From: Planctomycetota bacterium
GTDB taxonomy: Bacteria; Planctomycetota; PUPC01; DSUN01
DNA length: 19,731 nt
Assembly (NCBI GenBank): GCA_016872875.1
Contig: VGYW01000112.1
Coordinates: 1 to 19,731, forward strand
Direction: 5' to 3'
Below are positions 13,995 through 19,731 of the stretch, in pieces; position 1 is the stretch's first letter; the number at the start of each line of letters is the position of its first letter. The translations under genes and the position numbers were made by a program. The notes under the pieces were generated by a model. It did no database searches. It was not told the DNA's origin and saw only the letters and a list, made by a program, of their open reading frames with translations.

Positions 13995-15044
13995 ATGCCT
14001 GAGCCTGCGGTGCTGCGGATACTCGACGCCAATGCGAACCGGGCGCGCGAGGCGCTCCGGGTGGCCGAGGACTACGCGCGCTTCGCGCTCGACTCCGCCC
14101 GCCTGGCCGACGCCCTCAAGGGCTTGCGCCACAGGCTGCGCGAGCGGCTCGACGCCTTCGGCCTCCCCGCCGAAGCCCTCCTCGCCGCACGCGATACGGC
14201 GGGCGACGTCGGGACGCGGCTCTCGACCGAGCCGGAGATGCGCCGCTCCTCGGCGGCTGACGTGGCCAAGGCCGCCCTCAAGCGCCTCGAAGAAGCGCTC
14301 CGCTCCCTCGAAGAATACGGCAAGACCGTCAGCCCCGCCGCCGCACGCGGAGTCCAGGACATCCGCTACGCCGCCTACGAGCTCGAGCTCCAGCTCTTCA
14401 AGCTCCCGCGCGGCCGCCTCGCCCACGCACGCCTCTACGTCCTCATCGGACCCGTGGAGGGCCGCGAGCTGGACCTCGCGGCCGCCGGCCGCGCCGCCCT
14501 CCGCGGCGGGGCCGACATCCTCCAGCTCCGCCTCAAGGACGCCCCAGATCACCAGACCATCGCCATCGCCCGCGAACTGCGCGAGGCCACACGCGAGCAC
14601 GACGCACTTCTCATCATCAACGACCGCCCAGACCTCGCGCTCCTGGCCGACGCCGACGGCGTCCACCTGGGCGCGGACGACCTGCCGGTCCGCTCCGCAC
14701 GCCGCCTGCTCGGGCCAGAGAAGCTCATCGGCGGCACCGCCAACACCGTGCCCCTCGCCCAGGAGGCCGAGGCGCAGGGCGCCGACTACCTCGGCTGCGG
14801 CGCCGTCTTCCCAAGCCCCACCAAGCCGGACCGCGAGGTCATCGGCCCCGAGCGCTACGCCCAGGTCGCAAAGGCCGTCCGCGTGCCCGTCTTCGCCATC
14901 GGCGGCATCACGCTCGACAACGTGGCCGCCCTCGCCGCCGCCGGCTGCGAGCGCATCGCCGTCGGCTCCGCCATCCTGGCCAGCGGCGACGCCGAGGCCG
15001 CCACCCGCGCCCTCAAGGAACGGCTGGGCGGAGCCGGCAAGTGA
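13995..15044 (+). CDS. thiE: Bifunctional ThiD2-ThiE: HMP-P kinase / thiamine-phosphate synthase
   Basis: 349 residues from the ATG at 13995 with AGGA just upstream; the open frame extends back to 13854 only because it reads through repeat copy 2. The N-terminal domain (about 5-140; RILDANANRAREALRVAEDY at 8-27, then LRHRLRERL) matches the ThiD2 family, a strict HMP-P kinase known fused to ThiE. The C-terminal domain (about 146-345) is thiamine-phosphate synthase: LQLRLKD (177-182), IINDRPDLALLADADGVHLG, GADYLGCGAVFPSPTKPD (262-279), and AIGGITLDNV with VGSAIL for phosphate binding. The usual GxSxH segment is replaced by GGTANT (246-251), a modest variation. One protein would thus phosphorylate HMP-P and join the product to HET-P in the cytoplasm. 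purQ follows 160 bases later, separated by a repeat. Confidence 0.93.
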   Translation: MPEPAVLRILDANANRAREALRVAEDYARFALDSARLADALKGLRHRLRERLDAFGLPAEALLAARDTAGDVGTRLSTEPEMRRSSAADVAKAALKRLEEALRSLEEYGKTVSPAAARGVQDIRYAAYELELQLFKLPRGRLAHARLYVLIGPVEGRELDLAAAGRAALRGGADILQLRLKDAPDHQTIAIARELREATREHDALLIINDRPDLALLADADGVHLGADDLPVRSARRLLGPEKLIGGTANTVPLAQEAEAQGADYLGCGAVFPSPTKPDREVIGPERYAQVAKAVRVPVFAIGGITLDNVAALAAAGCERIAVGSAILASGDAEAATRALKERLGGAGK

Positions 15045-15066
15045 GAGATTCGTCGCATGAAAGACC

Positions 15067-15150
15067 AGGGACCACAGGGACCTCAGGGACCTCAGGGACA
15101 CAGACCAATGTCCTTATGTCCCTGTGGTCCCTGTGGTCCCTGTGGTCCCT
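15067..15150. repeat. Nonamer tandem-repeat palindrome between thiE and purQ
   Basis: The left arm is AGGGACCAC followed by two AGGGACCTC units and AGGGACACAG. The right arm is ATGTCCCTGTGGTCCCTGTG and onward, ending GGTCCCT, i.e. three complementary copies of AGGGACCAC. The centre is ACCAATGTCCTT. The 84-base element can form a long hairpin and starts 23 bases after the thiE stop. The 9-base unit keeps frame, so an open frame through it encodes GPQGPQGPQG and CGPCGPCGP, a collagen-like artefact ahead of PurQ. Confidence 0.9.
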
Positions 15151-15203
15151 CTCGCTCTCGGCCAGCGCCTGACCGGCCGCAGAGGGCAGTTTGGGAGACA
15201 GCT

Positions 15204-16031
15204 ATGTCCCTTTCGCCCAATCCGCACGGCGTTCGCGCCCTCATCATCACCGGCTTCGGCCTCAACTGCGAGGCGGAGACCGCCCACGCCTTCAGGCTGG
15301 CCGGCGCCGAACCCGAAAAGGTCCACCTCAACGACCTCCTCGACGGCCATCGCTCCCTCGACGAGTTCGACGTCCTCGCCATCATCGGCGGCTTCTCGTT
15401 CGGCGACCACATCGCCTCGGGCCGTGTGCTCGCCAACCGCCTGAAGCACCGCCTGGCCGAGCCGCTCCAGCGCTTCATCGCCCAGGGCAAACTCGTCATC
15501 GGCATCTGCAACGGCTTCCAGACGATGGCCAAGCTCGGCCTCCTGCCCGGCCTCGACGGCGACTACCACAGCCAGACGGTGACGCTGACGAACAACGACA
15601 GCGGGGTGTTCCGCGACGCCTGGGTGACACTTCGCATCGAGCCCGACTCCCCCTGCATCTTCACCCGCGGCATCGAGCGCCTCGACCTGCCCGTCCGCCA
15701 CGGCGAGGGCAAGTTCCTCACCCTCGACGACAAGGTGCTCGACCGCATCGAGCGGGAGCGGCTCGTGGCCTGCCGCTACGCTGACCCCGCGACGGGCGAG
15801 CCGACCTTTCGCTTCCCCCACAACCCCAACGGCTCGGTTGCCGCCATCGCCGGCATCTGCGACCCAAGCGGCCGCGTCTTCGGCCTCATGCCGCACCCCG
15901 AGGCCCACCTCTTCCCCTGGAACCACCCGCACTACGCCCGCCGCGCCCTCGCCGGCGCCGCGCCCGACGAGGGCCAGGGCCTCGCCGTCTTCCGTAACGC
16001 CGTCGCCTTCGCACGCGAGAGGCTCCTTTAG
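15204..16031 (+). CDS. purQ: Phosphoribosylformylglycinamidine synthase, glutaminase subunit
   Basis: 275 residues from the ATG at 15204 (GGGAG six bases upstream); an in-frame ATG at 15057 would add 49 residues translated from the nonamer repeat and is rejected. It is a class I glutamine amidotransferase that feeds ammonia to PurL in purine synthesis. The start of the domain (ALIITGFGLNCEAETAHAF), IIGGFSFGDHIASGRVLA (oxyanion region), the nucleophile elbow GICNGFQ with C102, and HPE with H231 and E233 form the complete triad. NPNGSVAAIAGI and GLMPHPEAHLFP are typical of PurQ. It is slightly longer than short PurQ forms because of a segment around 110-200. No purL or purS is in this window, so the partners are elsewhere. 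Confidence 0.95.
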   Translation: MSLSPNPHGVRALIITGFGLNCEAETAHAFRLAGAEPEKVHLNDLLDGHRSLDEFDVLAIIGGFSFGDHIASGRVLANRLKHRLAEPLQRFIAQGKLVIGICNGFQTMAKLGLLPGLDGDYHSQTVTLTNNDSGVFRDAWVTLRIEPDSPCIFTRGIERLDLPVRHGEGKFLTLDDKVLDRIERERLVACRYADPATGEPTFRFPHNPNGSVAAIAGICDPSGRVFGLMPHPEAHLFPWNHPHYARRALAGAAPDEGQGLAVFRNAVAFARERLL

Positions 16032-16050
16032 ACTGTTCCGTCGTCACTTG

Positions 16051-16170
16051 TGCGCGCTTTGCGCGCATGTTGGGGGATGAATGGATGAATGGATGGGTGG
16101 ATGGGTGTCAGACAACCATCCATTCATCCACCCATCCAATCATCCCCTTTGGTTGCGGCCATAAGCCGCA
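16051..16170 (-). repeat. GGATG palindrome, copy 3 (inverted), with two side hairpins
   Basis: From left to right: hairpin TGCGCGC-TTT-GCGCGCA (16051-16067), which starts 20 bases after the purQ stop and may act as a weak terminator without a T-tract; main palindrome 16072-16147; and side hairpin TGCGGC-CATAA-GCCGCA (16154-16170). Read on the minus strand, the order and sequence are those of copies 1 and 2, with about 73/76 identity to copy 1 in the palindrome. The side-hairpin loop (TTATG) differs from both other copies while the stem is kept. Confidence 0.9.
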
Positions 16171-16223
16171 TTGAGTACACCGCGGTGCGTGAGAGGCCAA
16201 CGCCCTGGGCGCTTCGCTGTCTT

Positions 16224-16430
16224 GCTCCCGAAGGGAGCACAGTGGGTTGCCGGCGGCTTCAGCCGCCGGACCCGGTCGCCAGAACCAGCGAAGTCCCGAA
16301 GGGACGGCAGAAGGGGGGTGGGGGCCGTTACGTCTCGGGGCTCTGCCGTCCCTTCGGGACTGGTCCCGGGGTCGGCCCCTGGTCCGGCGGCTGAAGCCGC
16401 CGGCAACCGACTACAGTCCCTTCGGGACTG
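16224..16430 (+). repeat. 205-bp six-hairpin palindromic element, copy A
   Basis: Six hairpins in mirrored order: GCTCCC-GAA-GGGAGC (16224-16238), CCGGCGGC-TTCA-GCCGCCGG type (from about 16250), GTCCC-GAA-GGGAC (about 16273), then on the right GTCCC-TTC-GGGAC (about 16348), CCGGCGGCTGAAGCCGCCGG (from about 16384), and AGTCCC-TTC-GGGACT (16415-16429). The conserved linkers are ACAGTGGGTTG beside hairpin 1, GGCAGA beside hairpin 3, and CAACCgACT on the right. The central 40 bases (16289-16340) are G-rich and differ from copy B. No ORF inside looks real. It lies between purQ and the small membrane protein. Confidence 0.9.
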
Positions 16431-16506
16431 AGCGGAGCGCCCCCGCGGGCATTCCTGGATCTGTCATCGCAAGGAAGTGTGCCAGGCCATTGCGAAGGAG
16501 TTGCGC

Positions 16507-16890
16507 GTGGCTTCGGGAATCCGCCTGAATGCCTGCCAGTGGGTGGCCGCCTGCCTTGGGGGCGCGCTGGCGCTCACATTGGTCCTCTACCCGCCCTGGC
16601 TCTGCCGCATCCGGGCTCCGTACGTGCTCCATCCTGCCATAGAGGGCATTTTCCCTCCCGACTCGCCAACGGTGTCCTGCGAGAAGGAGACCGTTGTCCA
16701 TTCGTGGGTCTTCAGGCCGCCGGACCCATCCCCTGGCCGGCAATCCACGGCCTCCATACACTGGCCGGTGCTGAGCTTCAGATTGATTCTTGTGTTCGGC
16801 GCGACGCTGCTCGCGATCGGCTTCCTCGCCGACAAGGGACCCGTCCTTCGCCTCCTGGCGCGTCTGCGCGGAGAGAGCAACGCACCATGA
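16507..16890 (+). CDS. Small two-span membrane protein, unknown function
   Basis: 127 residues from the GTG at 16507, chosen because AAGGAG sits six bases upstream; the frame is open to a GTG at 16477, but that codon has no usable ribosome site. Two membrane spans are visible: about 13-32 (VAACLGGALALTLVLYPPWL) and about 90-109 (LSFRLILVFGATLLAIGFLA). They are separated by a ~55-residue loop rich in Pro and Ser with VLHPAIEGIFPPDSPTVS, and followed by a short basic tail (LRLLARLRGESNAP). The N-terminal phrase LVLYPPWL recurs, as I recall, in short planctomycete hypothetical proteins. The gene overlaps the next one by ATGA (16887-16890), so the two are translationally coupled. Function unknown. 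Confidence 0.75.
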   Translation: MASGIRLNACQWVAACLGGALALTLVLYPPWLCRIRAPYVLHPAIEGIFPPDSPTVSCEKETVVHSWVFRPPDPSPGRQSTASIHWPVLSFRLILVFGATLLAIGFLADKGPVLRLLARLRGESNAP

Positions 16891-17855
16891 CGCCGCGCGA
16901 GAAGGCCATCGCAGCGTTCGAGCTTCGCACCTCGCACGGGCTCGTGCCGCACCTCGAGCTGGAGTTCCAGCTCAGCGAGCAACTCCTCGGCCGCAAGGCC
17001 CTCCGCCGCGACGACCTCAAGGATGCCTCGCCCGCCGAACGCGACCGCCGGCTCCACGAAAACGTCGAGCACTGGCTCGCCATCTGCGAACGGCTCGACT
17101 ACTGCATCCTCACCGGCCTCCACTGGCTCGGCGTCGAAGACCAGATCGAGTCCTTCAAGATCGTCCGCCAACTGGCCGGCGACCGCTACATGCTCTCGGC
17201 CTTCGTGGACGGCACGGCCGGCATCCCGAACGGCACGAACATGATGGAGCAGGCGTGGCGGATGGCCGACAGGCCCGACGAGGTGCTGGCCGAGCACGAT
17301 CGCTGGGCGCGCGACGCCGCCGAGGTGGGCAAACGCCTCATCGGCGCGGGAGCCGAGGTCGTCTTCATGTGCGCCGACTACTGCTTCAACGACGGCCCGT
17401 GGCTCTCGCCGACCATGTTCCGCCGCTTCGTCACCCCCTTCCTCGCCCGCAACATCGCCGAGTTCCGCAAGGCCGGCGCCTACCCCGTCAAGCACACCGA
17501 CGGCGACATCATGCCCATCCTCGACCAGCTCGTCGAGTGCGAGCCGGCCGCCATCCACTCCCTCGACCCAATGGCTGGGGTGGACATCGCGGAGGTCAAG
17601 CGCCTCTACGGCCACCGCGTGGCCCTGATGGGCAACGTCAACTGCGCTCTCGTCCAGGCCGGCACGAAGGAGCAGATCGCCGCGAGCGCCCGTTACTGCC
17701 TCGAGCACGGCGGCGTCCGCCAGGGCGGCTACTTCTTCACCACCAGCAACTGCATCTTCGCAGGCGTCCCGCTCGAAAACTACTTCGCCATGCTCGACGT
17801 CCGCCGCCAGTTCGGCGTGCAGCCCAGCAACCATAGATGCACCGCACCGCAATAG
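16887..17855 (+). CDS. URO-D superfamily protein, possible corrinoid-type methyltransferase
   Basis: 322 residues, with an ATG at 16887 overlapping the upstream stop. The overall pattern is that of uroporphyrinogen-decarboxylase-fold proteins: TPREKAIAAFEL at the start, ADYCFNDGPWLSPTMFRRFV (163-182), KHTDGDIMPILDQLVE (202-217), SLDPMAGVDIAEVKRLYG (225-242), MGNVNCALVQAGTKEQI (248-264) and GGYFFTTSNCIFAGVPLENY (280-299). The haem-pathway HemE motif FPRFR-like N-terminus is absent, so it is not true HemE. Related proteins such as MtaA/MtbA and many planctomycete paralogues transfer methyl groups to or from corrinoids, with His and Cys binding zinc; H203 is a candidate ligand here. No corrinoid protein gene is adjacent. 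The substrate is unknown. Confidence 0.88.
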   Translation: MTPREKAIAAFELRTSHGLVPHLELEFQLSEQLLGRKALRRDDLKDASPAERDRRLHENVEHWLAICERLDYCILTGLHWLGVEDQIESFKIVRQLAGDRYMLSAFVDGTAGIPNGTNMMEQAWRMADRPDEVLAEHDRWARDAAEVGKRLIGAGAEVVFMCADYCFNDGPWLSPTMFRRFVTPFLARNIAEFRKAGAYPVKHTDGDIMPILDQLVECEPAAIHSLDPMAGVDIAEVKRLYGHRVALMGNVNCALVQAGTKEQIAASARYCLEHGGVRQGGYFFTTSNCIFAGVPLENYFAMLDVRRQFGVQPSNHRCTAPQ

Positions 17856-17890
17856 AGGAGACAAGAAAACCCGCGCGCGTGCTCTGCTTA

Positions 17891-18094
17891 GTCCCGAAGG
17901 GACAGCAGTGGGTGGCCGGCGGCTTCAGCCGCCGGATCACGGCGCACCCACGGCCCAGTCCCGAAGGGACGGCAGAGCCCCGCGGCGAGGCTGTCCCGCC
18001 CCCGTTTCTGCCGTCCCTTCGGGACTTGGGTAGTTCCGGCACCCAAGTCCGGCGGCTGAAGCCGCCGGCAACCCACTGTGCTCCCTTCGGGAGC
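17891..18094 (-). repeat. 205-bp six-hairpin palindromic element, copy B (inverted)
   Basis: Read on the minus strand, it reproduces copy A: GCTCCC-GAA-GGGAGC (18080-18094), ACAGTGGGTTGCCGGCGG and onward, AGTCCCGAAGGGACGGCAGA, a variable centre, CTCTGCCGTCCCTTCGGGAC, CCGGCGGCTGAAGCCGCCGG, and a closing GTCCCTTCGGGAC (17891-17903). The hairpins and linkers are nearly identical to copy A, while the centre and the segments between hairpins 2 and 3 differ. It starts 35 bases after the URO-D-like stop. Bases 18095-18221 show no clear feature apart from a short GGGGCCGACCTCTTGGCCAG resembling 18867-18887. Confidence 0.9.
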
Positions 18095-18221
18095 GGGACG
18101 GCTAGACGCCCGCGGTTTGGTCCGCCCTGAATGTGGGACGATGCGCTGACCATGTAAGGGGCCGACCTCTTGGCCAGGCGGCACGGGAGGGTTCCGCGTG
18201 CAGGTATGCACGCCCTATCGT

Positions 18222-18443
18222 CTATGCGCTGACGACTTCGACGGAGAGGAGTTGCTTGACCTGGTGCTGGCCATCGAGCATTGCGTCAATGCGGTCGAGG
18301 GTGCGGGCGTGGAAGTAGCGCTCGCCGCACTCCTGGCAGACCTCGGCCTCGACGTTCTCGACGATGTAAAGCCTGCCCTTGTGCCAGTGCTGCTTCCTCA
18401 CCCTCCGAACGGCTGTGTCGGCAGCGCAGATCGCACACTTCAT
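18222..18443 (-). CDS. YgiT/MqsA-type zinc-finger protein, orphan antitoxin candidate
   Basis: 73 residues from the ATG at 18443 with GAGGTG seven bases upstream; the frame extends to 18512, but the added residues are not family-like. The four cysteines of the YgiT-type zinc finger are C3, C6, C36 and C39 (MKCAIC and CQECG). The linker HKGRLYIVENVEAEVCQECG and the tail RYFHARTLDRIDAMLDGQHQ are typical. Proteins of this size usually pair with a DUF4258 or MqsR-like toxin encoded just upstream, and often lack the helix-turn-helix of full MqsA, as here. No such toxin is found on either side: upstream is the repeat at 18554-18762. It is therefore either an orphan or has lost its partner. Confidence 0.85.
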   Translation of the reverse strand: MKCAICAADTAVRRVRKQHWHKGRLYIVENVEAEVCQECGERYFHARTLDRIDAMLDGQHQVKQLLSVEVVSA

Positions 18444-18553
18444 GGGAGTCACCTCTTTGCGTATGCACTTATGACCAGGACGTATTATAGCGCGTCGTGG
18501 CCGTGTTCGCATCCGCAGATGAGTACTGCCCCCAATCCTGGTGCACTGCTCCA

Positions 18554-18762
18554 GAGCCCCGATAGGGGCGTACTATAGCAGCCCAGGGCGAAGCCCTGGG
18601 AAAGGGCGATGGGTGGGTCAGCCCTGAAAGGGCGTACTATGTGGTCTGAGTGCCACCTCCTGCCCAGGGCGGCTAGTACGCCCCTACAGGGCTGAATCCG
18701 GCCGCCCGCCTCTCCCAGGGCTGCGCCCTGGGCTGCTATAGCACGCTCCCTTCGGAGCTTCA
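18554..18762 (+). repeat. 209-bp multi-hairpin palindromic element, second sequence family
   Basis: Mirrored order: GAGCCCC-GATA-GGGGC, GTACTATAGCAGCCCAGGGC closed by GAAGCCCTGGG (to 18600), AGCCCT-GAA-AGGGC with GTACTAT (about 18620-18640); then CTAGTACGCCCCTACAGGGCT (18673-18693), CCCAGGGC-TGC-GCCCTGGG and CTGCTATAGCACGCTCC (18715-18750), and a GCTCCC-TTC-GGAGC end. The plan and length equal those of copies A and B, although the sequences differ. The right end continues as TTCAGAGCCGAAGAA and matches the half copy at 8753-8795. It occupies most of the 400-base space between the zinc-finger gene and the hydrolase; the rest (18444-18553, 18777-18843) shows nothing else. Confidence 0.85.
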
Positions 18763-18843
18763 GAGCCGAAGAAGATTGCGAGAACTGGGGGCCACGCTCT
18801 TCGCAAATGCGCCTGTTGACAGGCCGCAGTGGATTTGGTAACG

Positions 18844-19713
18844 ATGGCGGCGGAAGACAACGCATGTAGGGGCCGCCCGTTGGCCAGAAAGCAAACCAGC
18901 GTAAGGCGCCGCATCGTGACCATCCTCGCCACTATCGCTGCCATCTATTGCGCCCTGTGTGTCCTCCTGTACCTCACCCAGTCGCGGCTGGTCTACTTTC
19001 CCTTTCGGGAGATCGAGGGGACGCCACGCTCGCTGGGGCTAAACTACGAGGAGGTGAAGCTCCGGGCATCGGATGGCGTGGAGCTTTCGGCCTGGTTCAT
19101 CCCCCGCGAGCGGGCCAGGGGCACCGTGCTCTTCTGCCACGGCAACGCGGGGAACATCTCGCACCGCCTGGGCGTCATCAGCATGTTCCACGAGCTTGGC
19201 TTCGCGATGCTGATCTTCGACTACCGCGGCTACGGGGCAAGCCAGGGCAGCCCGACCGAACGCGGGACATATCTCGACGCCGAGGCTGCCTGGAACCACC
19301 TAACCAACGAGCGGAAGGTGCCGCCTCAGCGGATCGTCCTCTTTGGCGAATCGCTCGGCGGGGCCGTGGCTGCGTGGCTGGCGAAGGAGCGCACGCCGGG
19401 GGCGCTCGTCCTCCAATCCACCTTCACCTCCCTGCCCGACATCGGGGCGCGGCTCTACTGGTGGCTGCCCGTGCGGCTGCTGTCGCGCTTCCGCTACGAT
19501 GCGAGGAGCCACGTGCGGCAGGCGAAGTGCCCGGTGCTCGTCGCCCACAGCCCGCAGGATGAGATCGTGCCTTACGCTCTGGGCCGCCAGCTCTTCGAGG
19601 CCGCCAACGAGCCCAAGGAGTTCCTCCAGCTCAGCGGCTCCCACAACGACGGGCTTCTGCCGAGCGATGCCGCGGCCATTGACGCTTTCCTCGCGAAGCA
19701 CCTTGCCCAGTAA
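18844..19713 (+). CDS. Membrane-anchored alpha/beta hydrolase (BEM46/ABHD-like)
   Basis: 289 residues from the ATG at 18844. A GTG at 18829 is also possible, and a GTG at 18916 would start just at the hydrophobic helix; none has a strong ribosome site. The N-terminal anchor is RRRIVTILATIAAIYCALCV (21-40) followed by QSRLVYFPFREIEGTP, typical of this family, so the enzyme probably faces the periplasm while tethered to the inner membrane. The catalytic triad is complete: S170 in GESLGG, D239 in SPQDEIVP and H267 in GSHNDG. The oxyanion region is CHGNAGN (98-104), and FDYRGYGASQGSPTE matches BEM46/ABHD13-type hydrolases. It is likely an esterase or thioesterase; the substrate is unknown. The stop lies near the window end. 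Confidence 0.92.
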   Translation: MAAEDNACRGRPLARKQTSVRRRIVTILATIAAIYCALCVLLYLTQSRLVYFPFREIEGTPRSLGLNYEEVKLRASDGVELSAWFIPRERARGTVLFCHGNAGNISHRLGVISMFHELGFAMLIFDYRGYGASQGSPTERGTYLDAEAAWNHLTNERKVPPQRIVLFGESLGGAVAAWLAKERTPGALVLQSTFTSLPDIGARLYWWLPVRLLSRFRYDARSHVRQAKCPVLVAHSPQDEIVPYALGRQLFEAANEPKEFLQLSGSHNDGLLPSDAAAIDAFLAKHLAQ

Positions 19714-19731
19714 ACGGTGGCCGGCGGCTCC

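Noticed and set aside
13740..15101. 453-residue minus-strand frame opposite thiE
   Set aside because: It reads through repeat copy 2 and the complement of ThiD2-ThiE; no motif, and the plus strand is certain.
15057..15203. Collagen-like (GPQ) N-terminal extension of PurQ
   Set aside because: It is the translation of the nonamer palindrome; PurQ has a good ribosome site and a family-like start at 15204.
12872..16147. CRISPR array suggested by regularly recurring repeats
   Set aside because: The copies are 1-2 kb apart, in mixed orientation, separated by genes, and contain no spacers or cas genes.
16224..18094. Composite transposon made by copies A and B
   Set aside because: No transposase is encoded between or in the elements and no target duplication is evident; kept only as a question about bracketing.
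18133..18887. Short shared sequence GGGGCCG..C..TTGGCCAG at about 18158 and 18867
   Set aside because: Too short and only partly matching to call a repeat family; the second lies within the start region of the hydrolase.

Overview
This is a GC-rich bacterial window (about two thirds G+C) with gene content typical of a planctomycete or a related PVC-group / deep soil-sediment metagenome lineage. The clues are a Hanks-type Ser/Thr kinase with an N-terminal zinc ribbon and one membrane span, a very large secreted GH116-like glycosidase, a PL22-like beta-propeller, a uroporphyrinogen-decarboxylase-like protein, a ThiD2-ThiE fusion, and an unusual density of palindromic intergenic repeats. This assignment is an inference; no rRNA or other phylogenetic marker is present. 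I found no tRNA, rRNA, CRISPR array, transposase or phage gene.

Layout. 1-1.9 kb: the 3' part of a calcineurin-like phosphoesterase, a palindromic repeat, then a minus-strand antitoxin-Doc toxin pair followed by a small protein of the so-called ADP-ribosylation/crystallin J1 type. 2-8.6 kb: a carbohydrate/transport block with an oligogalacturonate-lyase-like propeller (minus), a divergent APC-family amino acid permease (plus), and convergent to it a 1283-residue secreted GH116-like enzyme. 8.8-13.8 kb, minus strand: a membrane Ser/Thr kinase, dihydroorotase (pyrC), aspartate carbamoyltransferase (pyrB), and an unrecognised helical protein. 14-17.9 kb, plus strand: bifunctional ThiD2-ThiE, the PurQ glutaminase subunit, a small two-span membrane protein, and a URO-D-like protein. 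18.2-19.7 kb: an orphan YgiT-type zinc-finger protein and a membrane-anchored alpha/beta hydrolase. Pyrimidine (pyrB, pyrC), purine (purQ) and thiamine genes therefore sit close together.

The striking feature is the repeat load. At least eight distinct palindromic families occupy nearly every intergenic space. (i) Three copies of a GGATG-rich palindrome carry a flanking GCGGC hairpin with changing loops. (ii) Two inverted copies of a ~205-bp six-hairpin element bracket a two-gene unit, and a third element of the same size and plan has a different sequence. (iii) Palindromes are built from short tandem units (4-, 7- and 9-mers). (iv) Two unrelated palindromic repeats lie in frame inside pyrC, adding a 17-residue and a ~26-residue peptide while leaving all metal ligands intact. 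The repeats resemble REP/MITE-type elements moved in trans, but no mobilising enzyme is encoded here. They, rather than any one gene, are the best candidate for something undescribed.
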